Source: Pinus tabuliformis
Taxonomy: Eukaryota; Streptophyta; Pinopsida; Pinales; Pinaceae
Length of the DNA stretch: 64,000 bases
Reading direction: 5' to 3'
Assembly: GCA_031772625.1 (NCBI GenBank)
Contig: CM062808.1
Coordinates: 139,850,605-139,914,604, forward strand
A program made the translations under genes and the position numbers. Below the pieces are notes generated by a model. The model did no database searches. It had not been told where the DNA came from and saw only the letters and a program-made list of their open reading frames with translations. Numbering within the stretch: the first letter of the stretch is position 1; each line of letters begins with the position of its first letter. Below are positions 31,422-42,821 of this stretch, piece by piece.

Positions 31422-33610
31422 ATTCTCGTACAAAACAACATTTAAACACTTGTTGACGTTTTTTACATGGATCAAAATCAACAAATTTTGCTTAAAAGAG
31501 AGTTTCTAATCTCAAAAAATCTCTCTCGATGCCATCATGCCTATTTTTATAAATAGTGCAATGGCATTGCACGAGCCTTTAGGCCCGAGCATGACCATCT
31601 TAGGTCTGATAACCATAGTCTTGATGGTTGTCAGTGTCCTAAAATTTCAAAATCCTCCTTTTTGGCATAAAATTTACCATTTAATTTGCATAAAAAAGTA
31701 ATGAAATGAAAGAGCATGGATGAGGCTCTTACCTGTTGTAGACGGATCGTGAAATAGTACCCTGGATCTCCTGCAACAGCCACTGGAAAATCAAGAGAAA
31801 TAGGGCACAAAAAGAACTTTCAGAGCTCAGTTTGGTAAAATGGTAAAAATGAAATTACTTTTACCTATTTATAAGTTTTGAAAGTCATTTTTTCAAATTT
31901 TTTCATACGATATCAATGATGGGTGTGTTTCTTGTGCAGTTATAGGTACCTTCAACATCAACATTGATTATTATTGATAGATTCTAAGAGTTTTATTTTA
32001 TCTCTTTTTCAGACTCATTAAATAAACAAAAAAGGAACCCCCTCGAGTCATCTTTCAGCTCTTTTTTGACTCTTGAAAATTGACAATATTACCAAGTGCT
32101 TGTCATTTTGAACTTGTTAAAGTAAATGAATCAACATCAACTCAATATATATTTACCCCTCTTTCAGGTTGAGATTGCTTATTTATGAAAAAGGTACACC
32201 TTGGTTGACATGGTCAAGAGGTTCCCTCGGATATTGTTTTCTACCTTTTCAGGTTCGAGGGACAAATTAAGAAAAGGGACATGATGGAGTTTTCTTTTTT
32301 GTTTCTTTTTCATACTCTCTAAATATGAAAAATATACCAAGTTATTCTAACGACTGGCACATTAAAATTTTGTGATGAAAGACTCGTCACCATGATGAGA
32401 CCGAGCTTCTCCTTCCTAGGGCTCCTAAAACTTTCTAGGATGGATTTATTCGAAGAATGAACTTGCATAACAAGAATATGTTATCCCCTTCAAACTTGTG
32501 CTAAAAATAATTGGGGTACTCACTAGAAATAACTTGGAAAAATGAAGATGAGACATCCTTTGTATAGGAAACATGTTGCTCTTGAACATGACACTCTTCT
32601 GTTCTCGTGTTGGGTTTGGTATATCCTCACTTAGTCGCTTGTCCTCCTGGGTTTGGGTAATCCATTTTGCCTCTCATTTGACTATTCCACATGTCATCAT
32701 GATCTTTAGTCCCATGCTAAGTCAAATTTTGCAACATTCCGGAGTTGTGTTACCAATTTGTTCAAGAGAATTCCAATATGCAGTCATTTACCTATACATT
32801 GTTTGAGTCATTACTACAGTCCTAAATATCATTCCACTTTATTCCTTATTTTGTGTCAATGATGGGGGATTCATCATTTTCCTCCTTCGATGGGCCACTT
32901 CCTGTGGACTTCAACTCATTATCTAAGACCTTAGAGCTGGAAAGGATGAGGACACACACTGTCAGGGGACTTGCAAATTAGTACCTTAAAGCTGGCATGC
33001 CTTAATGGTTAGTTCTTCGCATCCGAAAATAGGTCTTCATTATTGGCTTTCAATCAAATGATTCCACGAGTGCTCAACCTTAGCTTTATTATCACATTCA
33101 TGGATTGTACTATTGTACCTTGAGATCCATTATCATTATTGGTGGTTTCTCTTGTCCCTATTAACAGTCCACATTATTAGCCGGTAATCAGGTGGATTTC
33201 TATCATGTTCGTCTTCAACACGTTTATTTGCATGCTAGAATTCATACATTGATCGGGTCGGGATGGAGTGCAAGACCCTGATTCTTGTCTGCTATGACTG
33301 AGGCTGCATGTATTTTTATGTTATTCATGATTGTACACATGTTTCTACTATATGGATGGTTGTGACCATCCTGTGAGAGTTTATATTTATGATGATCCTT
33401 GTTATTTGGATGGTTTTTCCCATACCATGGATCTTTTATCTAGTCTTCATCATATGGATGGCTGCGTCCATGATGTGGATTCATGTCTTGATCTCAGATA
33501 TGTATATGTATATGCATCCTTGATTTGTAGGTCTCCTGATAGTGTGTGTCCTCGTCCTTGCCAAAAGCTCGTAAAGCATCTCAGCCATCACTCCTCGTTC
33601 TACCTTCATG
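31422..33610 (+). repeat. RE3 3' non-coding region
   Basis: This is the RE3 counterpart of RE2 5990-7646: ctctttttcagactc and ttgacaatatt-gtgcttgtcattttg blocks (31985-32340), then a diverged part up to the polypurine tract. Near 33340-33480 an internal run repeats tatggatggttgtgaccatc-like words. A 111-codon frame at 33331 (Cys/His/Tyr-rich) overlaps these repeats and is not convincing as a gene. Confidence 0.55.
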
Positions 33611-33624
33611 CTTTAGGGGGCATC
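33611..33624 (+). other. RE3 polypurine tract
   Basis: The sequence ctttagggggcatc lies immediately before TGTTAC, matching the tracts of RE2 and RE4. Confidence 0.7.
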
Positions 33625-34520
33625 TGTTACAAAGTATTTTGTCACGCCTCCTGCACTTCCCTATGACATACCCTGAAGTGCTTGAAACATGATTATTATA
33701 TAGTATACTCATCCATGTATATAACTCAGATCCCTCCTTTAACTTTGCTTGGAAAATCTATGGAGCTTTCCATGAAGAAATGGTTGTTGAAACCCTAAAA
33801 TGAGGGTCATCGCCCTTATGAAGCTCAAAACCATGATGATTGCATGTTGCACTATGTTAAGCCAATGATGGCATCACTCTGTTCCCTCTCATACCCGCGA
33901 TGGTCTCAAAAAGGAAGTTTTCCAAAAGAGGATGAGAACCTTTTTGATCTAGAAGCTTCCTGAGCGGAGAGCTGGAGGTCGTTTCGCATAGATGAGGTCG
34001 AATCCTCTTAATTTGACCTCTTGGTCTCATCCCTATGAGCTACTTCCTTGCGATTTGGGCCTAATCCTATCTTTGGAGGAGTCCTAACTCCCTATCCCAG
34101 CCTATAAATTCCCACTCTACCATTCCCAAATGGTTGATCTATGTACATTTGCACCCCTATGATGAGTATGTGCATAGAGGTTATTCATTAGACTTGGAGA
34201 AGGAGTGTTTGGAGAGTTTCTTGGCTTGGAATTGGATTACTACTCAAGGAGAGACTTTCAACATCAAGGCTATGGTTGTAAGCTTCCCCTTTATTCTTTA
34301 CATAATAATATAACTGCTAGTTCATCTTCCCAAAATATATATGTTCATGTATGTATTGGCTTGACATTCCTTGATTAGCTAAGTATGTTATTATTGGATT
34401 TTATATTGGTTTTGGCATGATTTGTTGTCTCTTGGTCACTTGTGCAGGTACATAAGCACTGGAAGAAGCAGGAAAAAGTCTGTCACATAAGCAGTTCGAG
34501 GATCTCAATAAAGTAAATCA
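33625..34520 (+). repeat. LTR at the RE3 3' end
   Basis: The LTR starts TGTTAC after the polypurine tract and is taken to end taaatca at 34520, three bases before a primer-binding-site-like word. A TATA-like cctataaat lies near 34102-34110. Its body is hardly alignable by eye to the RE2 and RE4 LTRs although the tract is shared, so it is a different subfamily. An alternative end at 34674 (ccaaca) cannot be excluded. Confidence 0.55.
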
Positions 34521-34523
34521 AAA

Positions 34524-35434
34524 TAGCATCAGAGCAAGGTAGGTTATCTCTCTTGTTATACTTTTCAAATATAATCTAGGAAGATGTCTAGTTGATTGTC
34601 ACTTCAGTTGCTAGACCCACTCATTGGGCTAGAGGGATCATCTCTATCCTCAGAGAGGATTAACCTTGCCAACAGTATGGTCATGCATTTATAACTGGAC
34701 AGTTGTTGAAATGATGTTTATATACTGCTACAATTATGATTATACATGTATTTTGCTAATCTAGTTGGTCTTGCAGATGAGATATCCTCCCTTGAAATAC
34801 ACTAAGGTATGTTGATAATGTTTTGTTTTGGTTTTCGCTAACATGGTATACTTGTGGGAAGAAGATCAAATATTACTAACAATCTGGTATATTACAGTTC
34901 ACGAGATTCTCCTTATGGTTCAGATGTGAAACCTGGGTATGGACATTATTTTGACTTAGTAGACACATTGATAATTTTTAAGGAAGAAATAAGAAGTTGC
35001 AAGGCATATAATGACATGATCATGCAAGCGTAGGAGACAATGTAGTAATCCTTCTAAGTTTATCAAAATTTCAAAGACAGGGACCACTTCAGATCATCCA
35101 TAGGAAGGAGGATAGGACCAATGGGACATATGGCAGTAGATCTCCTGGTGGACATAGGTCAGATAGGGATGACACTATAAAAGATGGAAGATTCTTGAAT
35201 ACACTCTATATGAGAGGTGATGGACATAGGTTCTATTCTAGTTTCAGTTCTGACAAGAACTATGATTGTCATCGTTATCATCCTTATAGGAGGAGTGACA
35301 GGGGATATTTTCCAGATGAGTTCAAGAAAGAAAAGCCACCTAATTTTGAAGGGGATATGAAGAAGTCAGAGGATATAAACGTGTTAGGTCCCTATAATAC
35401 TAGTGATTCTGCAATTACTATTGTTATTATGCCA
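34524..35434 (+). mobile_element. RE8: 5' internal fragment of an LTR element with gag start
   Basis: The word tagcatcagagcaaggt (34524-34540) resembles an initiator-Met-type primer-binding site. About 0.6 kb downstream the frame at 35195-35437 reads DRGYFPDEFKKEKPPNF, then EGDMKKSED, the usual opening of a plant gypsy gag (FPDEFKKxKPPxFDGExKK). The element stops near 35434, where unrelated sequence begins. It is either an insertion sharing the RE3 LTR or a recombinant. It is decayed. Confidence 0.5.
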
Positions 35435-35634
35435 TAAGGCGTTTCCCTCTGAAATGAACTCCCCCAAATGCCTTTCTGTCCTAATCGTAGCCGTTAGATC
35501 TTTTGTTAGACGATTGAACAAAAATCAGCCGTCTGATTTAATAAAAAATGTTTTAAAACATTAAAAAATATTTAAAAACGTTCCACTTTCCACTTGACAT
35601 CTGTGCGCCGAGCATGGGAAACATGAACGTATAT
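35435..35634. other. Boundary sequence before the host-gene block
   Basis: These 200 bp contain an AT-rich run (aaaaaatgttttaaaacatt) and no open frame of interest. It is the first clearly non-retroelement sequence and may be the promoter side of the gene whose first exon lies at 36268. Confidence 0.4.
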
Positions 35635-35939
35635 GCCTGTAATAGCGACAAGAAAACCGTAGAAAAGAAAATATAAGGGGGCGAAGAAGGGAAAAATCGA
35701 AAGTATGTACAGGTGGGTTGAGCAGATTTGCCACTGGGTATCATCAAGATTGCCACTGGGCATCATCGAGATTGCATGTTTCGATCACCCATTCAGATTT
35801 CCATTTTGTTGTCAAAAAATTTCCTCCGATTTGAACGCAGACAAATTGATTCAAAACCCACTCAGCCATTGGCATTCCCTCCTCCTTTTTTTCGAGGCTT
35901 TGATCAAATTTCTCTTATCTTCTCTGTACTAGGTGAATT

Positions 35940-35987
35940 GGGTCTCAGCCATAATCGAGCTTTGGGTTTCAGTTATAATCGAGCTTT
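35940..35987. repeat. 24-bp minisatellite, two units
   Basis: Two units of gggttcag-type sequence ending cataatcgagcttt. The second duplication copy has three units (37019-37090), so the array changed length after or during duplication. Confidence 0.85.
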
Positions 35988-36267
35988 GAAATCTGCAGAA
36001 AGGAGGTTATTGAGAGAAGAATAAGTGGATTTGCAGGTTGCTGCCAATTTGATGATTTTGATTGAATGTGCTAATTAACATAATGGCAGAATAGGGAAAA
36101 TCGAGCTTGGGAGCTTGTCTTTTATTTATATTCAGCTTGATTATATATATATATTTTAGTTCGGGTGAAGCGGCATCATGGTGCAGGGAGCAATTTAGGG
36201 CAGCTTTTATGATAACAATAATAAGAACTGAACCTTGTTTTTGGGCCTGGATTTAACCGTGGTGGAA

Positions 36268-36414
36268 ATGGAGCCGGGTTTTAGGAGAGAGTTTTTAGCA
36301 ATCATGGCTAGCGATCTTATGACTAAATATCACGATGGCACTACAAAAATAGATGCGGATGAAACTGCTGGTGAAGAACGCCATCTGAGACACAAGCGCA
36401 CCAAGTATCATCTG
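36268..36414 (+). CDS. Candidate 49-codon first exon, copy 1
   Basis: The ATG at 36268 opens MEPGFRREFLAIMASDLMTK, followed by a charged segment ending RHLRHKRTKYHL, then a GTAATT donor at 36415. The exon is exactly 49 codons and stays open to the splice site. I do not recognise the protein. The Lys/Arg/His-rich end could be nuclear, but that is speculation. The next exon is not identified: the TRF-like exons 2.4 kb downstream are a possibility. The frame can be read further upstream without ATG, so the start is chosen as the first ATG. Confidence 0.4.
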
Positions 36415-37018
36415 GTAATTTTCCCAGTGAATAATGCTCATTGTTTATATTTTTATTTTTCAAGTCCTTTATTTGAGTTTTAGCTCTTTTTTTATTACGA
36501 ATCTGGCCTGCATGAACATACCCATCATTGATTATGTTGAGTTTGATTATATGTTGTAGTATGAGTTATAAAACCAACAAATAGACTTTAATCCTATGGT
36601 TGTTACAGGACATATTCATTGTTCTTTTCATTTTTATGGAGTGTAGTTTGCTTTGGGTGAGTCTTTATTTTTGAAATAAATGGATCAGGGTTGGTCTCGC
36701 CTGTAATAGCGACAAGAAAACCGTAGAAAAGAAAATATAAGGGGGCGAAGAAGGGAAAAATCGAAAGTATGTACAGGTGGGTTGAGCAGATTTGCCACTG
36801 GGTATCATCAAGATTTCCATTGGGCATCATCGAGATTGCATGTTTCGATCACCCATTCAGGAACTATCGGTGGGCCTTTCCATTTTGTTGTCAAAAAATT
36901 TCCTCTGATTCGAACGCAGACAAATTGATTCGAAACCCACTCAGCCATTGGCATTCCCTCCTCCTTTTTTTCGAGGCTTCGATCAAATTTCTCTTATCTG
37001 CTCTGTACTAGGTGAATT

Positions 37019-37090
37019 GGGTCTCAGCCATAATCGAGCTTTGGGTTTCAGTCATAATCGAGCTTTGGGTTTCAGTTATAATCGAGCTTT
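37019..37090. repeat. 24-bp minisatellite, three units
   Basis: Three units of the array seen with two units at 35940-35987. Confidence 0.85.
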
Positions 37091-37368
37091 GAAATCTGCA
37101 GAAAGGAGGTTATTGAGAGAAGAATAAGTGGATTTGCAGGTTGCTGCCAATTTGATGATTTTGATTGAATGTGCTAATTAACATAATGGCAGAATAGGGA
37201 AAATCGAGCTTGGGAGCTTGTCTTTTATTTATATTCAGCTTGATTATATATATATTTTAGTTCGGGTGAAGCGGCATCATGGTGCAGGGAGCAATTTAGG
37301 GCAGCTTTTATGATAACAATAATAAGAACTGAACCTTGTTTTTGGGCCTAGATTTAACCGTGGTGGAA

Positions 37369-37515
37369 ATGGAGCCGGGTTTTAGGAGAGAGTTTTTAGC
37401 AATCATGGCTAGCGATCTTATGACTAAATATCACGATGGCACTACAAAAATAGATGCGGATGAAACTTCTGGTGAAGAACGCCATCTGAGACACAAGCGC
37501 ACCAAGTATCATCTG
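37369..37515 (+). CDS. Candidate 49-codon first exon, copy 2
   Basis: This is the duplicate of 36268-36414 with one amino-acid difference (ADETSGEE for ADETAGEE). Start, reading frame and GTAATT donor are kept. If the gene is active, either copy could serve as alternative first exon, since both have the same upstream sequence. Only this copy lies next to the downstream sequence. Confidence 0.4.
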
Positions 37516-37909
37516 GTAATTTTCCCAGTGAGTAATGCTCATTGTTTATATTTTTATTTTTCAAGTCCTTTATTTGAGTTTTAGCTTTTTTTTTATTACG
37601 AATCTGGCCTGCATGAACATACCCATCATTGATTATGTTGAGTTTGATTATATGTTGTAGTATGAGTTATAAAACCAACAAATAGACTTTAATCCTATGG
37701 TTGTTACAGGACATATTCATTGTTCTTTTCATTTTTATGGAGTGTAGTTTGCTTTGGGTGAGTCTTTATTTTTGAAATAAATGGATCAGGGTTGGTCTCT
37801 AGGCCGAAAGGAGCCTAAAGGTATCCATATCATCAGCCTGTGAGAATACAGATGGAGTTGGGGAGAGTGATTTGGAGAGGGACCTGGTTCACCATGATTG
37901 CAACGAGTG

Positions 37910-38269
37910 AAATGAAATGTTTGAAAATTTCTAAGAAGCTGGTGCAGAGCTGCTAAGCCACATCTAGAAAGCAAAACCAAATAAACATCTCTCCTTAGGA
38001 CATGCAGAGATGGAGTTAAAGATTTTTAAGTTTTTAACCATTCAATTTACCTCCCTTTTTCCAACGGCTATGATGTTTGAAAATTTATGCAGAACTGCTA
38101 AGCCTCATCTATAACGTGAGTGGAACATAAGCATAAAGTTAAGATTGAGCCTTGAGCTTTGCTAGTGCAAAACCAAATAAACATCTCTCCTTAGGACCTG
38201 TAGAGGTGGAGTAAAAGAGTCTTTAAGTTTTTAACTATTCAATTCACCTCCCTTTTTCCAACGGCTATG
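37910..38269. repeat. Tandem repeat of about 195 bp, two copies
   Basis: Segments 37971-38072 and 38167-38269 share gcaaaaccaaataaacatct and ccctttttccaacggctatg ends with few differences. A preceding ttgaaaattt-gcagaRctgctaagcc block is also repeated (37918, 38078). It is probably intronic. Confidence 0.7.
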
Positions 38270-38837
38270 TTGAAATGTTTTGAGAAAAGTGATTTGAAGA
38301 GTACCCTGGGTCACCAAGACTGTTATGAATGAAAGTGTAAATGGATAAGCAATTGGTTGAAACCTCCCAGAGTACTTCAAGAATGTTGGTGACTTACAAG
38401 TATGAAGCTATGTTTGAGCCCTGAAATTCTGTTGGGCAAAATTAAATAAAACATCATTTGCTCAAAATACGTTTTTGCCCAAAATTTGTTTAAATCGTCA
38501 ATAATACGATGTTTGTCGTATTAGTGGCACTCTGAATTTGTTTACAACCTCAAATAGATTTTTGTTTTTACCTAGTTGGTCATGAATAAATTTTGAATGT
38601 CTTGAGAATCTTGATTTTTTTGTAGGGTATCAAGAATTGAAAATATGTCTTTTGACATTGTTGAGGAATTTAAGAAAGTTGTGTGCTTCTACAAAACTTC
38701 GCTGAGGCATTGCATGGTGTGGATTTCCTTCGTTTGTTTTTGTATCTACCTTCTATTCTCTTTGGCAATGATGCTTCTATTTCATGTTTTGGTGGATTAG
38801 CAGGGGAGCCCTATAACAAGCACGACATTCTGTCCAG
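38270..38837 (+). other. Intron-like sequence with possible short exon
   Basis: AT-rich sequence. After tttttttgtag (about 38624) an open stretch reads RIENMSFDIVEEFKKVV, which could be a short exon. The frame 38683-38868 is not convincing in itself. There is no clear homology. Confidence 0.3.
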
Positions 38838-39448
38838 GATTTTTGTTGCATCCATTCGAGGAGGCTAGTCCATTGGGTTTAACGCTAAAGAAAACACCTT
38901 CATTTATAGAACTTATTCAAATGAATCTTTCTGAAGGGGACTCAGCAGCTCCCTTAGCTATAAATAATTCCAGCTTGGAGGTGGGGAGAAAGAATGAATC
39001 AAAGTGTGCACCAGGACCGGCTATTGCTGACAAGTACAAGGCCTCAAACTTCCCAGCCTTGGTTTTGAGAATTGGTTCTTGGGAGGTAATATGCATAAGA
39101 AATTAATACAGCTAAGTTTGCATATTAAATTCTTCAATCTTGTCAGAACATATTAAATATTTTTTGTTCACCTGAACAAGCCTTTTGATAGCCACTGATG
39201 GAAACTCATGATATGGTAGTAAGTAATGCACATTTAGCAAGATTGCATTGACATAAAGATGCTGATGATGCCAGCGTATTTCAAGATATGAAGGAGACTT
39301 GGTGGTAAAACGCTATGATGCAAAGCGTAGACTTGTTTGGGAAGTCTTGGAGGGTGGTCTGAAGAGCAAGATGGAGATTCATTGGTCATATATAACCTCT
39401 TTGAAGACCAGTTGTCCCGACAATGAACCTGGTACCCTAGAGATTGAA
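38838..39448 (+). pseudogene. Two exons of a TRF-like (TRFL8-type) protein, partial
   Basis: Exon A (about 38838-39085) reads ASPLGLTLKKTPSFIELIQM, then KASNFPALVLRIGSWE, and stops at a GTAATA donor. Exon B (39275-39448) begins after a CCAG acceptor with RISRYEGDLVVKRYDAKRRL and ends GTLEIE before a GTAAGC donor. Both junctions fall between codons, and together they match the core of a plant-specific family that I recall as TRF-like 8 (At2g37025): SPLGLTL, RIGSW, SRYEGDL-AK-Y-AKRKLVWE, GLKSKIEIQW, PGTLE. The family's next block (LFFRETNPQPRKH) is missing, and methyltransferase sequence follows instead. It is a gene fragment or part of a chimeric gene. The molecular role of the family is not well known. 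Confidence 0.55.
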
Positions 39449-39556
39449 GTAAGCATCAGGTTTTGCTTATTTTTTGTGTCCTACTTGAGGCGGAGTTGAA
39501 GTGCAGGTGCTTTTGATATTTCTATACCAGTATATTTTCTTCTGTATCATACAGGT

Positions 39557-39961
39557 ATGACTTCCATGAACTTGAACGGGCCCTTCAACAGTTTCATTGC
39601 CTCCAGAGGGGTTATTCCCATGTATATCACTATAACACAAAGGCTGCCATTCTTTGAAAATACTTTGGAAATTGTTCATTCTATGCATGTCTTGAGCAAT
39701 TGGATTCCCTCACAGCTGCTGGAATTTGTACTCTATGATATCTGCAGGATTCTGAGGCCTGGAGGCCAGTTCTGGCTAGATCATTTTTTCTGCACAAAGG
39801 ATCAGCTGAAGATCTATGTGCCCATGATTGAGCAGCTAGGGTATAAGAAGCTGAAATGGTCTGTTGCCCCTAAGTTGGATAGAGGGCCCGAGCTCAAAGA
39901 AATGTATATCTCTGCTGTCTTGGAGAAGCCACTTAAGAGGCAGTGCGCAGGCTACTTGTAG
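39557..39961 (+). pseudogene. 3' part of an At1g29790-like SAM-dependent methyltransferase
   Basis: The 134-codon frame reads MTSMNLNGPFNSFIASRGVI, QRLPFFENTLEIVHSMHVLS, NWIPSQLLEFVLYDICRILR, PGGQFWLDHFFC and KLDRGPELKEMYISAVLEKP. This is the C-terminal half of a plant class I methyltransferase family. LEIVHSMHVLSNW is the acidic motif after the cofactor site, and ILRPGGQFWLD the strand-4/5 motif. The glycine-rich motif I is absent, so this piece alone cannot bind SAM. It starts two bases after a tacag acceptor, 105 bp beyond the TRF-like donor. There are no breaks within the fragment. Either an exon of a rearranged gene or a gene-fragment insertion. Confidence 0.7.
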
Positions 39962-40573
39962 ATGCAGTTTTAAGTTTCATGGGCTTAAGGCCCCTTAACT
40001 TAAAACAAATAAACATTTCTCTCTGTAATGTATTTTAATTTTCAATTATGGGAATATATATGATGCCCTTTCCTGTTTTTAAGATATTTGCCACTTTCAG
40101 TGTATGGTTCATGTATCTGGGTTTGATTTAGGGCTCCAAGATTTTCATATTCATATTAATATATAAAACACATTTGCAATATGAATTTCTGGATTTTCTA
40201 CCGTGCCACGGTTTTCATTGATTTTTGAAAAAATGTGGATGGTTCGTCTGTAATGGTCAAGGGCTGAAATTCAATGGCCATGTTTAGTAGGTTTTGACTG
40301 CAATGGCGAAACTGCAAATTAATTGGAATTCATCGAGATAAGCTTATCAAGAGAAATGATAAGCTTATCTCATGACAAATAGGAAAAACGGTGATGTTGA
40401 ATTGTAGAGAACAATTGATTAAAATTAGAAGCCCAAAGGACATGGACCAAGAGCATTTTGTGCGCCAAATCCAAATGTAGTCATTTTGAAAGAAAATGGC
40501 CTTTTGAAGAACTTCATGAGTACTCAGATCCTTCAACTAATGAAACAATTCAAGAATCAAATGTCCTAGAATG
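39962..40573. other. Downstream flank of the methyltransferase fragment
   Basis: About 600 bp of AT-rich sequence. The first part looks like a 3' untranslated region (taaaacaaataaa near 40000, possible polyadenylation region). The end, just before RE6, contains KENGLLKNF and NNETIQES-type fragments that may belong to an older interrupted element continuing at 53492. No gene is supported. Confidence 0.4.
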
Positions 40574-42821
40574 TGTTAGTGTCAGTCTTTCCAGCCTTCC
40601 TCCAGTGATCAAATATGCTCTTACAAAGTGATTTTGAAGTGTCAAGGTCAAATTTTGTCATTTCAGTGAGTCTTCAAGCAAAATTTGGTCACTAGGCATT
40701 AGGTCTAGGGTTTGCTTTCACACTTTTCAAAGTTGTCCAAATGTCAGTCCATGTCATCATTCAGCTGAGCCTATCATCATTCAGAGGGTTTCTATCATCA
40801 TATTAGGTTCCATTGGGTCATGTTACATGTTATTCATGCTTCAGTTGTGCCTAGGCAAGGTCATTTCCCTCTCCTAGGGTTTTGAAGGCAATTTCTCTTG
40901 GATGGTCAAATCACCGGCAAAACTTGTTTCCTGATGTTCATACAGCTTCCCCTATCCTTAAAGTACCTTATCAAACACTTCCCATCCCTTAGATCTGCCA
41001 AATTCCTCATTTTTGCACAAACCCTAGTTTCTAGCTACAACCTGGCAATTTTCTAGGTTGGGCCTGTGTTTTGCCCTTTTGGACCCCTTCCCCTCACTCA
41101 ATCTCTGAGATTCCACTTTCCCCTGCTTCCAAACATCCCTCCCTACTTCCAAAAATTTCCCCAAGAATTTAGAAGCCCCCTATTCCCTTCATTTCGCTCC
41201 ATTTTGACAAAATTCCTTGTTTCACACATCGGGACAAGTCGCACTCAAATGATGTTACAGAGCAATAAAAGATGAATTTAGGAAAACGGAGAGAGGTTTT
41301 TGTCCACAACATTCCAAGGAAGAAAAACCTCCTTCATTTTTTGCACAGGTGTCATGGTTTTAAAGAAATGTCAAAAATACTGGCGAGAACGAAGGTGCTC
41401 CAAGGACGGTTGGCCAAAGCACAAAAACGAAGGAAAACGCCCGATCCACTCCAAATTTTGGCCAAAGCCTCTTTGAATGAGCATGGTACTTGATTGGGGA
41501 CTCCCAGCCCAAATTTCAAGAAATTTGGGGAAAATTTTGTCATTTGTGAATTTTTTATGCCAAACACAGGTTTTTTCCCATTAACGGGTCTCACCCCCCG
41601 CGCAACCCTTCATCATGGCAACTCCTTTTGACAAAAACTCAGCATTTCCAGATTTTTCATGCAAAGTTACATATTCTCATGGATGGACTTGAGATTTGGT
41701 GAAGTTTTGGGCCTCCAGAAAGTCAAAAAACTAGCAAAAAATGACTTTCTGCCACTTTTTTGAATTGCAGAAAGCAGTCTTGGGCGAATTGACTTTTGAT
41801 AGGGAAAATGAACTCCAAATTCAACAATTCCAGTTGGGTTGGAAAGTAAACTCACAGAACTTTCCAACAAGCCTACTTTTGCTCAATTTTTCCACCTGAA
41901 AGTGCCCCAAAGATGGCTCCAAAGGCGCACGACATGTCAGGCAGGGGCGCGCGACCCGTCAGGCAGAATTTTCCAAAAATGCACTGTACAGCCCAGAAAA
42001 CACAGATTTGACTCAGTTTGACTTTTTGGGGTGAATGATGATTCTCTTTGATGTAATCACTTTTACTCTTATGTAACATTTCTAGAAGATTCATTCATGA
42101 AAAGGGTAAATATTAAATGAATGAATTGGTTTCCAAGTTTATAGAGGCAAGTTGTTTTGACTGCCTAGTTTGTAGTGCTTAGTTTAGAAGTGGTTGAAAC
42201 AACTCCTAGGATAGTGAGCTCGACCCATGGAGGCAGGGAAATAGGTTATATCATCTATATTATGTACTTTCTTGCTCATTTTCATGGTTGGACTCTTGAG
42301 GGATAAGCTATCATTGTATTATTCACTGTATCTCTGCAATTTTTGGCTAAGGAAGACCAGGGTTTTGCAGTCCTTTTTGGGATTCTTGTGGTTACATGTA
42401 TTGATGGTGTGTTTCTCTATGTACCTGTAAGTGTGTTATGTGAATCATTTCCTTTCTTTTCCTTCTGCACATTAAACAAACGAAGTGTTAAAGTAAGAAT
42501 TCATGACTGTCATGCTCTGCTTTTAAGTTTGTTTAATTTCAATGTTTTCTTCTGTCTAAATAGAATTCAAAGTTATTGTTTGCTGTCTTTAGCTCTTCAT
42601 CTTTCATTCCTGACCATCCATCTCAGTTAAAGGCATCAACGCTGTCTCCTACCTCGCCCCAAGGAACCCCCTGCAGAAACTGTGTCCAATCCCCGCACCC
42701 AAAATTGCCCTCTCCTCAATTTGCCACCAAAAACCCAAAAAAAAAAAAACCCCAAATCAAACTCTTTGATCAGTTTACTAGCCTAATATCAGTGTTACCT
42801 TATTGGTCATCTCATCTATTG

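Larger units (their letters stand above)
35635..36698. repeat. Tandem duplication, unit 1 (1064 bp)
   Basis: The unit starts gcctgtaatagcgacaag and ends ggttggtctc, and is repeated at once by 36699-37799. Identity is about 98 % or more, the differences being a handful of substitutions, a 17-bp segment and one 24-bp minisatellite unit. This is a recent direct duplication covering 5'-untranslated-like sequence, a 49-codon exon and intron sequence. Confidence 0.9.
36699..37799. repeat. Tandem duplication, unit 2 (1101 bp)
   Basis: This is the second copy of 35635-36698, longer by 37 bp because of a 17-bp segment near 36860 and one more minisatellite unit. It ends at ggttggtctc, after which unique sequence follows. 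Confidence 0.9.

Noticed and set aside
33331-33666. 111-codon Cys/His/Tyr-rich frame
   Set aside because: It overlaps local repeats of a tatggatgg word and runs into the RE3 LTR. The Cys and His spacing fits no known finger.
34671-34674. Alternative right end (ccaaca) of the RE3 LTR at 34674
   Set aside because: It would leave the primer-site-like word at 34524 unexplained. Kept only as a lesser option.
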